This document shows positions 7,808 to 19,423 of a stretch of DNA of 36,042 nucleotides, in pieces. The DNA lies in the NCBI GenBank assembly GCA_025924815.1, contig JAICHQ010000028.1, positions 1-36,042 of the forward strand. The letters run 5' to 3'. How positions within the stretch are numbered: the stretch's first letter is position 1; every line of letters begins with the position of its first letter. Below the pieces are notes generated by a model. The model was not told where the DNA came from. It ran no database searches and saw only the letters and a program-made list of their open reading frames with translations. The position numbers were made by a program, and so were the translations under genes. This DNA is from Nocardioides sp. GTDB taxonomy: Bacteria; Actinomycetota; Actinomycetes; Propionibacteriales; Nocardioidaceae.

Positions 7808-8950
7808 TCACTTGATCGCGGTGGGGTTCGCCACGTCGAGCTTGCCGCCGGTGACCTTGTAGGCGTAGATCGTCGACGTCTTGATGTCACCCTTGTCGTC
7901 GAAGGCGATCGGGCCGCTCACGCCGTCGGCGGTGTAGCTGTTGATGAAGGAGTTGACGTCCTCGTGGCTGGTCTTCCCGGCGTCGATCGCGGCCAGGAAG
8001 ATGTTCGCCGCGTCGTACGACTGCGAGGAGTACAGACCCGAGTTGCTGCCGTTGACCTGCTTGTACTTCGCGTTGAAGTCGGCCGGGGCCGGGCCGGCGG
8101 GAGCCGACAGGATGGCACCCTCGGCCGCCTGGGCGCCGGCGGTCGTCACGAACGCCGGGTCCTCCGAGCCGTCGCCGGACATGAACGTCCCGGTCCAGCC
8201 CGCCTGACGCAGCTGCTTGACGATCAGGCCGCCCTCGGGGTAGTAGCCACCGAAGAACACGGCGTCGGCTCCGGAGCCCTTGACCTTGGTGACCGTGGCC
8301 GAGAAGTCCGTCTGCTTCTGCTGGATCTCGTCGGTGCTGACGACCGCGGAGCCGAGGGTGTCCTTGACCACCGTGGCCAGGCCCTTGCCGTAGTCGGACG
8401 CGTCGTCGATCACGAAGATCTTCTTCATGCCCAGGGTGCCGGTCAGGTAGGACGAGTCGGCCTTGCCCTGCGCGTCGTCGTTGCCGATGACCCGGTGCCA
8501 CGTCGTCCAGCCCTGCTGGGTGATCGTGACGTTGGTCGCGGACGGCGAGACGTTGGGCAGACCCGCCTCGGCGAAGGTCTTGCCGGTGGCCAGCGACTCA
8601 CCGGAGAAGCCGGGGCCGACCAGTCCGATGATCGAGTCGTCGTTGACGATCTGGGTCGCCAGGGACGTCGCCTTGTCCGGGTCGCCCTGGGAGTCGAAGT
8701 CCTTCAGGCCGACGGTGCAGTCGGCGTGCTTGTCGTTGTACTCCTTCAGCGCGACCTTGATGCCGCCGACCATGTTCAGGCCCAGGGCGCCGGCGTCGCC
8801 GGTCTCTGCACCCAGGAAGGCGATGTTGTAGTGGCCGCAGCTACCGCCGTCGGCGGCGGTGCCGCTGCTGTTGCTGCTCCCACACGCAGTGAGCGCTAGT
8901 CCGGCAGTCGCCAGGATGGCGAGAGCGCGCAGATTGGGCTTGATCCCCAC
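7808..8950 (-). CDS. livJ: Branched-chain amino acid ABC transporter substrate-binding lipoprotein
   Basis: 380-residue periplasmic-binding-protein-like lipoprotein of the Leu/Ile/Val (HAAT) family. It has a short lipoprotein signal peptide with lipobox LTAC, lipidated Cys at residue 23, and a Ser/Gly-rich linker. The binding domain begins at YNIAFLGAETGDAGALG; VGPGFSGESLA and FFGGYYPEGG are typical of the two-lobed fold. GTG 8950 is chosen because GGAGG lies 4 nt upstream and the signal peptide starts there. A longer in-frame start at 9019 would add residues with no signal-peptide character. It leads the liv operon. Branched-chain amino acids are the default ligand, but related solutes (amides, aromatic acids) cannot be excluded. 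Confidence 0.93.
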   Translation of the reverse strand: MGIKPNLRALAILATAGLALTACGSSNSSGTAADGGSCGHYNIAFLGAETGDAGALGLNMVGGIKVALKEYNDKHADCTVGLKDFDSQGDPDKATSLATQIVNDDSIIGLVGPGFSGESLATGKTFAEAGLPNVSPSATNVTITQQGWTTWHRVIGNDDAQGKADSSYLTGTLGMKKIFVIDDASDYGKGLATVVKDTLGSAVVSTDEIQQKQTDFSATVTKVKGSGADAVFFGGYYPEGGLIVKQLRQAGWTGTFMSGDGSEDPAFVTTAGAQAAEGAILSAPAGPAPADFNAKYKQVNGSNSGLYSSQSYDAANIFLAAIDAGKTSHEDVNSFINSYTADGVSGPIAFDDKGDIKTSTIYAYKVTGGKLDVANPTAIK

Positions 8951-9009
8951 TTTTCCTCCGTCAGGGCACGGCCGCTCCAGCTCGGGCGGCGTTGTCGAGA
9001 TGCCGGGGA

Positions 9010-9037
9010 AACCTAGCACCTCCGGGGGGTATGTCTC
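9010..9037 (-). promoter_or_regulatory. Candidate livJ promoter
   Basis: On the minus strand GAGACA (9032-9037) is followed by a 16-nt spacer and TAGGTT (9010-9015). Four of six -35 positions match the consensus, and the -10 fits TANNNT. Transcription would start near 9003, giving a leader of about 50 nt before the Shine-Dalgarno and GTG of livJ. Confidence 0.45.
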
Positions 9038-9055
9038 GCCCCTCGGCGTGGCTTA

Positions 9056-9076
9056 TTTGCAGGTTTGCAACGTTGC
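9056..9076. promoter_or_regulatory. TTTGCA direct repeats and palindrome upstream of livJ promoter
   Basis: TTTGCA occurs at 9056-9061 and again at 9064-9069 (8-bp period). The second copy runs into the perfect 10-bp palindrome GCAACGTTGC (9067-9076). This AT-richer patch lies about 20 bp upstream of the candidate livJ -35 and may be a regulator site. The regulator is unknown. Confidence 0.35.
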
Positions 9077-9124
9077 CGACTCCGGGCCGGGGGTCATGGG
9101 TCCCGTCGAACGGGTCCTCCGGCC

Positions 9125-9709
9125 CTATCCGACCCCGTGCTCCACGACCCCGTCGGCCACCTCGCGCATCGACCGGCGCAGGTCCATCGCGGTCTTCTGG
9201 ATCCACCGGAAGGCCTCCGGCTCACTGAGACCGAGCTGCTTCTGCAGGACGCTCTTGGCCCGGTCGACCGCCTTCCGGGCCGCCAGCTGGTCGCCGAGGT
9301 CGGATACCTCGCGCTCCAGCGCATCGAGCTCGCCGAAGCGGCTCACCGCGATCTCGATCGCCGGCACCAGGTCGGTGCGGCTGAACGGCTTGACCAGGTA
9401 GGCCATGGCTCCGGCGTCCCGGGCACGCTCGACCAGGTCGCGCTGGGAGAAGGCGGTCAGGATGACCACCGGGGCGATCCGGGCCCCGGCGATCCGCTCC
9501 GCCGCCGCGATCCCGTCGAGCACCGGCATCTTCACGTCGAGGATGACCAGGTCGGGACGCTCGCGCTCCGCCAGCTCGACGGCCATGGCGCCGTCGCCCG
9601 CCTGGCCCACGACGGCGTACCCCTCCTCGGCGAGCATCTCCGCGAGATCCATCCGGATCAGCGCCTCGTCCTCGGCGATGACGACGCGACGTGGCTCCGG
9701 AGTGGTCAC
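9125..9709 (-). CDS. pdtaR: ANTAR-domain response regulator (PdtaR-type)
   Basis: 194-residue response regulator with a C-terminal ANTAR RNA-binding domain, which acts by antitermination on target mRNAs. Receiver domain: acidic pocket E13/D14, phospho-acceptor Asp58 in VILDVKMP, Thr/Ala switch at TAFS, Lys107 in LVKPFS. ANTAR domain: about residues 128-190, with the coiled-coil then three-helix pattern (ALEREVSDLGDQL, RAKSVLQKQLGLSEPEAFRW). It matches M. tuberculosis PdtaR (Rv1626), whose kinase PdtaS is encoded elsewhere. GTG 9709 has no Shine-Dalgarno, but TAGCCT lies exactly 6 nt upstream, suggesting a leaderless message. The location between pyk and the liv genes is conserved in Streptomyces. 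Confidence 0.92.
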   Translation of the reverse strand: MTTPEPRRVVIAEDEALIRMDLAEMLAEEGYAVVGQAGDGAMAVELAERERPDLVILDVKMPVLDGIAAAERIAGARIAPVVILTAFSQRDLVERARDAGAMAYLVKPFSRTDLVPAIEIAVSRFGELDALEREVSDLGDQLAARKAVDRAKSVLQKQLGLSEPEAFRWIQKTAMDLRRSMREVADGVVEHGVG

Positions 9710-9715
9710 CGCGAC

Positions 9716-9721
9716 AGGCTA
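9716..9721 (-). promoter_or_regulatory. Candidate -10 element of pdtaR (leaderless)
   Basis: TAGCCT on the minus strand, then GTCGCG (6 nt), then the GTG start codon of pdtaR. The fit to TANNNT and the spacing argue that transcription begins at the start codon. Confidence 0.45.
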
Positions 9722-9751
9722 TCCGGGCAGAATCCGACGACGACGGTCCGG

Positions 9752-9757
9752 TAGGTT
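9752..9757 (+). promoter_or_regulatory. Candidate -10 element of tRNA-Leu
   Basis: TAGGTT lies 13 nt before the mature tRNA 5' end, placing transcription start near 9764. No clear -35 is seen. Confidence 0.35.
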
Positions 9758-9770
9758 GGGCGGCCGATCG

Positions 9771-9856
9771 GCCGGGTTGGTGGAACGGAAGACACTGCGC
9801 TCTCAAAAAGCGTTGCCCGAAAGGGCGTGCGGGTTCGACTCCCGCACCCGGCACCA
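9771..9856 (+). tRNA. tRNA-Leu (anticodon CAA), CCA encoded
   Basis: Class II tRNA of 86 nt including the encoded CCA. The 7-bp acceptor stem is GCCGGGT with ACCCGGC. The anticodon stem GCGCT/AGCGT encloses loop CTCAAAA, giving anticodon CAA, which reads UUG. A long variable arm (TGCCC GAAA GGGCG) and T-arm GCGGG TTCGACT CCCGC complete the leucine-type structure. It is transcribed divergently from pdtaR and followed 29 nt later by the start of the broken endonuclease-like gene. Confidence 0.95.
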
Positions 9857-9885
9857 CTGTCGGTGGCGTCGACCACCATCCAGAT

Positions 9886-10660
9886 ATGGGACACGTTCGA
9901 CCGGATGCACTCGTCGCCGATGCTCTCGCGGCGTCCGACGCGGGCGCGACGCCGACAATGCGGCCCTCCACGGCGTGGCCGTCAAGACGATTCGGCGGTG
10001 GCGCCGCCTGTACCGACGGCGCGGACTCCAGCGCGGACAGCGTCACACCACCGTCCAGTGCCCGAGGTGCACGGGAGCCCCACTCCACGAGGCCGCGTAC
10101 GCCGGACTGCTCGGCTGGTACCTCGGTGATGGACACATCTCTGCCGGGCGTCGAGGTGTCTGGAGCCTCCACGTCTACAACGATGCGCGATACGTAGAGC
10201 TGAACGCCCACGTCGCTGATCTCATGCGACAGGTGAAGCGGGGGGGTCGCCCACACATCCGGCGTCGACCTGGCTGCATCGTCAGCACCGTGTCCTGGAA
10301 GCACATGCTGTGTCTGTTCCCCCAGCACGCTCCCGGGCGGAAGCACGAGCGCCCGATCGTGCTCGAAGAGTGGCAGCGCGCGATCGTGATGCGTTGTCCG
10401 GGCGACTTCCTGCGTGCCCTCTTCCACTCCGACGGTCGCGCACCCGTAACTTGGCGGCGCAGATGGTCGCCGGGAAGAAGAAGCGGTACGAGTACCCACG
10501 GTGGGAGTTCGTGAACCGCTCCGACGACATCCTCCACCTGTGCACCTGAGCGCTCGATCTCTGTGACCTCGCGTGGCGCCGCCCTCGCATCAACGCGGTC
10601 GCGGTGTCGCGTCGCGACGACGTACGGCGCCTCGACGAGTTGATCGGGCTCAAGTCCTGA
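9886..10660 (+). pseudogene. LAGLIDADG homing-endonuclease-like protein, broken
   Basis: Remnant of an actinobacterial HTH plus LAGLIDADG-type protein, often annotated as a transcriptional regulator. Three reading frames must be joined. From ATG 9886: MGHVRPDALVADALAASDAGA. From about 9951 (a -1 shift): DADNAALHGVAVKTIRRWRR (helix-turn-helix), a zinc-ribbon-like CPRC, first LAGLIDADG-like motif LLGWYLGDGHIS, and second motif FLRALFHSDG near 10410-10438. From about 10440 (another -1 shift): NLAAQMVAGKKKRYEYPRWE, then an in-frame TGA at 10547-10549, then the family C-terminus VSRRDDVRRLDELIGLKS to TGA 10658. Two frameshifts and a nonsense codon make a functional product very unlikely. It sits just downstream of tRNA-Leu and ends 11 bp from the convergent pyk stop codon. 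Confidence 0.82.
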
Positions 10661-10671
10661 CCAGCCCTCGA

Positions 10672-12117
10672 CTAGCTCCGCCGGTACGCCGGGGCCACCT
10701 CGTTGATCGCATCGCCCATCCGGTGGATGCGCAGGGCGTTGGTGGACCCGGCGATGCCGGGTGGCGAGCCGGCGACGATCACGACCAGGTCGCCCTGCTC
10801 CACCCGGCCGATCTCGAGCAGCGCCTCGTCGACCTGACGGACCATCTCGTCGGTGTGCTCGACGTCCTGGGTCAGGAACGTCTCGACTCCCCACGTGAGC
10901 GAGAGCTGCGAGCGCACCTTGGCGATGGGTGTGAAGGCCAGGAGCGGCACCCGTCCGCGGTAGCGGGACATCCGCCGCGCGGAGTCGCCGGACTGGGTGA
11001 AGGCGACCAGGTACTTGGCGTCGACCCGGTCGGCGACCTCGGCGGCCGCCTTGGCGATCACGCCGCCCCGGGTCAGCGGCCGCCAGTCGATCGCGGCCAT
11101 CTGGGCCAGCTCGTGGTCCTCGGTGGAGGTGATGATCCGGGCCATCGTCTCGACCGTCTCCACGGGGTACTCCCCCACGCTCGTCTCGCCGGACAGCATC
11201 ACCGCGTCGGCGCCGTCCAGCACGGCGTTCGCGACGTCGGAGGCTTCGGCGCGCGTGGGACGGGGGTTGTCGATCATCGACTCCAGCATCTGGGTCGCGA
11301 CGATCACCGGCTTGGCGTTGCGGCGCGCCTTGTCGATGACGCGCTTCTGGAGGAACGGCACGTCCTCCAGGGGACACTCGACGCCGAGGTCACCACGCGC
11401 CACCATGAACGCATCGAAGGCCTCGACCACCTCGTCGAGGTTGTCGATCGCCTCCGGCTTCTCGATCTTGGCGATGACCGGCAGCTGGACGCCCTCCTCG
11501 CGCATGATCCGGCGTACGTCGTCCACGTCGGCGGCCGAGCGGACGAAGGAGAGCGCGATGAAGTCGACCGACGTCCGCAGCGCCCAGCGCAGGTCCTGGA
11601 CGTCCTTCTCGGACAGCGCCGGGACACTGACCGCGACACCGGGCAGGTTCAGACCCTTGTGGTCGCTGACCTTGCCGCCGACCTCGACCCGCGTGGTGAC
11701 GTCGTCACCCTCGACCGACACGACCCGCAGCCTGAGCTTGCCGTCGTCGACCAGGATCGGGTCGCCCTCGGAGACGTCGCCCGGGAGTCCGTGGTACGTC
11801 GTACCGCAGATCGTGGCGTCGCCGACGACGTCGCGTGTGGTGATCACGAACTCCTCGCCCGCGACGAGCTTGGCCTTGCCGCCGGCGAACGTCTCCAGCC
11901 GGATCTTGGGACCCTGGAGGTCGGCCAGGATGCCAACCCCGTGTCCTGTGGAGTCAGACGCCTGTCGGACCAGGTCGTAGCGCCGCCGGTGGTCGTCGTG
12001 GTTGCCGTGGCTCATGTTCAGCCGGGCGACGTCCATGCCGGCCTCGACGAGTCGTCGGATGTCCTCGGGGGTGTCGACGGCGGGGCCGAGCGTGCACACG
12101 ATCTTGGCTCTACGCAC
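10672..12117 (-). CDS. pyk: Pyruvate kinase
   Basis: 481-residue pyruvate kinase, which makes pyruvate and ATP from phosphoenolpyruvate and ADP in the cytoplasm. N-terminal RRAKIVCTLGPA, MDVARLNMSHG and LADLQGPKIR are standard. The active-site signature IAKIEKPEAIDNL spans residues 215-227 with catalytic Lys217, followed by MVARGDLGVE (metal Asp) and ATQMLESM. The C-terminal regulatory domain is full length. I chose GTG 12117 rather than TTG 12126: the family begins RRAKIVCTLG, and TAGGTT at 12125-12130 lies exactly 7 nt before 12117, so TTG 12126 would fall inside the -10 hexamer. gltBD lies upstream on the same strand but has its own promoter region. Confidence 0.95.
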   Translation of the reverse strand: MRRAKIVCTLGPAVDTPEDIRRLVEAGMDVARLNMSHGNHDDHRRRYDLVRQASDSTGHGVGILADLQGPKIRLETFAGGKAKLVAGEEFVITTRDVVGDATICGTTYHGLPGDVSEGDPILVDDGKLRLRVVSVEGDDVTTRVEVGGKVSDHKGLNLPGVAVSVPALSEKDVQDLRWALRTSVDFIALSFVRSAADVDDVRRIMREEGVQLPVIAKIEKPEAIDNLDEVVEAFDAFMVARGDLGVECPLEDVPFLQKRVIDKARRNAKPVIVATQMLESMIDNPRPTRAEASDVANAVLDGADAVMLSGETSVGEYPVETVETMARIITSTEDHELAQMAAIDWRPLTRGGVIAKAAAEVADRVDAKYLVAFTQSGDSARRMSRYRGRVPLLAFTPIAKVRSQLSLTWGVETFLTQDVEHTDEMVRQVDEALLEIGRVEQGDLVVIVAGSPPGIAGSTNALRIHRMGDAINEVAPAYRRS

Positions 12118-12124
12118 GACCCTC

Positions 12125-12130
12125 AACCTA
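12125..12130 (-). promoter_or_regulatory. Candidate -10 element of pyk (leaderless)
   Basis: TAGGTT, then 7 nt GAGGGTC, then GTG at 12117. The GAGG in the spacer is too close (3 nt) to work as a normal Shine-Dalgarno, so a leaderless start is the simpler reading. Confidence 0.5.
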
Positions 12131-12169
12131 GCGTCAGGGGTCCGGGCCGGGCGGGCGAGGGCCGGACGG

Positions 12170-13655
12170 TCAGACGACCAGCGGACGCTCCGTCGGAGCG
12201 ATCGGGCGGGGCAGGCTGGTCTCGCCCATGAGGTAGCGGTCGACCGCGGACGCCGCAGCGCGCCCCTCGGCGATCGCCCACACGATCAGGGACTGACCGC
12301 GCCCGGCGTCACCGGCGACGAACACGCCGTCCACGCTCGAGGCGTACGTCGCGTCCCGGGCGATGTTTCCGCGCTCGTCGAGGTCTACCCCGAGCTGGTC
12401 GACCAACCCTTCGCGCTGCGGCCCGGTGAAGCCCATCGCGAGCAGCACCAACTGGGCCGGGACCTCGCGCTCGCTACCCGCCACGGGCTGGAACGAGGCG
12501 TCCACCTCGACCAGCCGCAGGGCCCGCACCGCTCCGGAGTCGTCGCCGAGGAACTGCTGGGTCGACACGGCGTAGACCCGGCTCTGCACCCCCGACCGGG
12601 CGGCCTCCTCATGGGCAGAGGAGATGCGGAAGATCATCGGGTACGTCGGCCACGGCTGGTGGTCCGGGCGGTCGGTCGTCGGCTGCGCCAGGATCTCCAG
12701 CTGGGTCACCGACCGGGCACCCTGCCGGATCGCGGTGCCCAGACAGTCGGCGCCGGTGTCGCCACCGCCGATGATGACGACGTCGTTGCCATGGGCGGTG
12801 ATCTGGTCGGGCACGTCCTCGCCGAGCACGGCGCGGTTGGACTGCGGGAGGTACTCCATCGCCTGGTGGATGCCGGCCAGCTCCCGACCCGGCACCGGCA
12901 GGTCGCGGGCGACGGTCGAGCCCAGGGCCAGGACCACCGCGTCGTACCGCTCGCGGAGCCGTTCGCCGGTCAGCGCCGAGCCGTCGGACCCGACGCCGAC
13001 GCCGACCTCGACCCCGGTCCGGAAGACGGTGCCCTCGCGGCGCATCTGGTCGAGCCGCCGGTCGAGCACGGCCTTCTCCATCTTGAACTCGGGGATCCCG
13101 AAGCGCAGCAGGCCGCCCGGCTTCGCCGCGCGCTCGTAGACCGCGACGGTGTGCCCGGCCCGCGTGAGCTGCTGGGCGGCGGCGAGCCCCGCCGGGCCGG
13201 ACCCGATCACCGCGACGGTGCGGCCCGAGAGCCACTCCGGGGGCCGCGGTCGGACGTAGCCGGAGGCCCAGGCGCGGTCGATGATCGCGACCTCGACGTT
13301 CTTGATCGTGACCGCCTCCTGGTTGATGCCGAGCACGCACGCGGTCTCGCAGGGCGCCGGGCACAGGCGTCCGGTGAACTCCGGGAAGTTGTTGGTGGCA
13401 TGGAGCCGGTACATCGCACCGTCCCAGTCGTCGCGATAGACCAGGTCGTTCCACTCCGGGATCAGGTTGCCCAGCGGGCAGCCCTGGTGACAGAACGGGA
13501 TGCCGCAGTCCATGCACCTCGATGCCTGGGTGGCGATGATCGGCAGCAGCGCCCGGCCCGGCCCGCCGGGGTAGACCTCCTGCCAGTCGTGGATCCGCTC
13601 CTCGACCGGCCGGCGTGCCGCGACCTCCCGACCGTGCTCGAGGAAGCCGCGCGGG

Positions 13656-13663
<8 letters not shown>
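12170..13663 (-). CDS. gltD: Glutamate synthase small subunit
   Basis: 497-residue NADPH-dependent glutamate synthase beta subunit, which passes electrons from NADPH through FAD and Fe-S centres to GltB. The N-terminal Fe-S region shows [18 protein letters not shown] and [12 protein letters not shown] (two Cys clusters). FAD-binding [15 protein letters not shown] follows, then NADPH-binding [13 protein letters not shown], and a C-terminal FAD contact [17 protein letters not shown] 13663 has GGAGG 6 nt upstream and overlaps the end of gltB by 8 bp, so the two subunits are translationally coupled. The length is normal for the family. Confidence 0.96.
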
Positions 13664-18206
<4,543 letters not shown>

Positions 18207-18300
18207 CTGTGCTCCCGTCGTCGGCGCCGGCGGTCCGGGGGCTCCGGAGGGCGGCAGTCGGGCGAGGAGTGCAGGGGACGGCGTTGGCCCAAGCGCCGCC

Positions 18301-18306
18301 AGGATA
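18301..18306 (-). promoter_or_regulatory. Candidate -10 element of gltB
   Basis: TATCCT on the minus strand, giving a start near 18294 and a leader of roughly 88 nt before gltB. No consensus -35 is present; the place it should occupy is taken by the 18-bp palindrome, which fits a regulated promoter. Confidence 0.4.
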
Positions 18307-18314
18307 ACCACCGT

Positions 18315-18332
18315 TCCGCATGATCATGCGGA
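18315..18332. promoter_or_regulatory. 18-bp perfect palindrome upstream of gltB
   Basis: TCCGCATGATCATGCGGA is its own reverse complement over all 18 positions. Its centre is about 30 bp upstream of the inferred gltB transcription start, over the -35 region. This looks like an operator for a dimeric regulator. It does not resemble the GlnR consensus, so I do not name the regulator. Confidence 0.55.
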
Positions 18333-18376
18333 CCTTCTTGCCTGTCGGACACGAGTCGTGTGGCCTCGAGCGCGCA

Positions 18377-18418
18377 ACGTCATACGGACAGCGCCAGAGG
18401 GCACCCTCCCTATGACGT
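18377..18418 (-). terminator. Nested inverted repeat after lgt
   Basis: ACGTCATA (18377-18384) and TATGACGT (18411-18418) are perfect inverted arms. Between them GAGGG (18397-18401) and CCCTC (18404-18408) form an inner hairpin. It starts 33 bp beyond the lgt stop codon and is a candidate terminator of the hisI-trp-lgt operon. An operator role towards gltB cannot be ruled out. Confidence 0.4.
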
Positions 18419-18451
18419 CCCGGGACAGCCACCGGCTCGACCGGCGGGGGC

Positions 18452-19414
18452 TCACTCGGCCGGGTCGCGGCCACCTTCCGGTGGCTCCGAGCCGGTCGGG
18501 TCGCTGGAGGCGGTGGTCGCTGGGGCGGGTTCGAGCTCGATCTCCGCACCGTCGCCCTCGGCTGCCCGGTCGGCGGCGAGCCGGGCCTCGGTGTAGACCT
18601 CCGCCTCGCGACCGGGGCGCGTGCGCCCGACGACGACGAAGTACGTCGCCGCCAGGACGAACAGCACGATCGAGGTCCAGACGTTCAGGCGCAGGCCCAG
18701 GACGTGCTGGTACTCGACGTCGTCGATCCGGAGCATCTCGATCCAGCCACGCCCGGCGGTGTAGGCCATCACGTAGAGGGCGACCACCCGGCCGTGGCCG
18801 AGCTTCCACCGGCGGTCGGCCCAGAGCACGAAGCCGAACGCCCCGAGGTCCCACAGGCACTCGTAGAGGAACGTCGGCTGGAAGGTGGCGTACTGCTCGT
18901 AGCCCGGCGGGCGGTTGCCCGGGTCGATCTTCAGGGCCCATGGCTGCGTCGAGGGCTTGCCGAACAGCTCCTGGTTGAACCAGTTGCCCCAGCGGCCCAT
19001 CGCCTGCGCGACCAGCACCCCCGGCACCATCGCGTCGAGGACGGGCGGCACCCGGATCCCCTTGGACCGGGCGCCGAGCCAGACACCGACGCCGCCGAGC
19101 GCGATCGCCCCCCAGATGCCGAGCCCGCCGCGCCAGACGTAGAGGGCGTCGATCGGCGAGCGCCCGGCTCCGAAGTAGAGGTCGTGGTCGGTGATCACGT
19201 GGTACAGCCGGCCGCCGACGACGCCGAAGGGCACGGCCCACAGCGCGAGGTCGGTGACCTCGCCACGCAGTCCGCCGCGGGCGACCCAGCGGCGCTCACC
19301 GATCCAGATCGCGGCGATGATGCCGGCGATGATGCACAGCGCGTAGCCGCGCAGGGGCAGCGGTCCGAGGTACCACACGCCCTCGGCCGGGCTCGGGATG
19401 AACAGCGTCGTCAC
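18452..19414 (-). CDS. lgt: Prolipoprotein diacylglyceryl transferase
   Basis: 320-residue membrane enzyme that moves diacylglycerol from phosphatidylglycerol to the lipobox Cys of prolipoproteins. The Lgt signature GRWGNWFNQELFG is present, as are the conserved RGYAL near the N-terminus, GGRLYHVITD and the catalytic-loop FLYECLWD. Seven membrane segments are discernible. The last ~50 residues form an acidic, Pro/Glu-rich tail common in actinobacterial Lgt. GTG 19414 has GAGGA about 7-8 nt upstream, lying over the end of the upstream SCO1 gene, whose stop is 9 bp away. Its likely substrates in this window are LivJ and the SCO1 lipoprotein. Confidence 0.95.
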   Translation of the reverse strand: MTTLFIPSPAEGVWYLGPLPLRGYALCIIAGIIAAIWIGERRWVARGGLRGEVTDLALWAVPFGVVGGRLYHVITDHDLYFGAGRSPIDALYVWRGGLGIWGAIALGGVGVWLGARSKGIRVPPVLDAMVPGVLVAQAMGRWGNWFNQELFGKPSTQPWALKIDPGNRPPGYEQYATFQPTFLYECLWDLGAFGFVLWADRRWKLGHGRVVALYVMAYTAGRGWIEMLRIDDVEYQHVLGLRLNVWTSIVLFVLAATYFVVVGRTRPGREAEVYTEARLAADRAAEGDGAEIELEPAPATTASSDPTGSEPPEGGRDPAE

Positions 19415-19423
19415 AAAGGGTCC

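Noticed and set aside
9886..10660. Programmed frameshifting in the endonuclease-like gene
   Set aside because: There is no slippery heptamer at either shift, and the additional in-frame TGA still truncates the product; gene decay is simpler.
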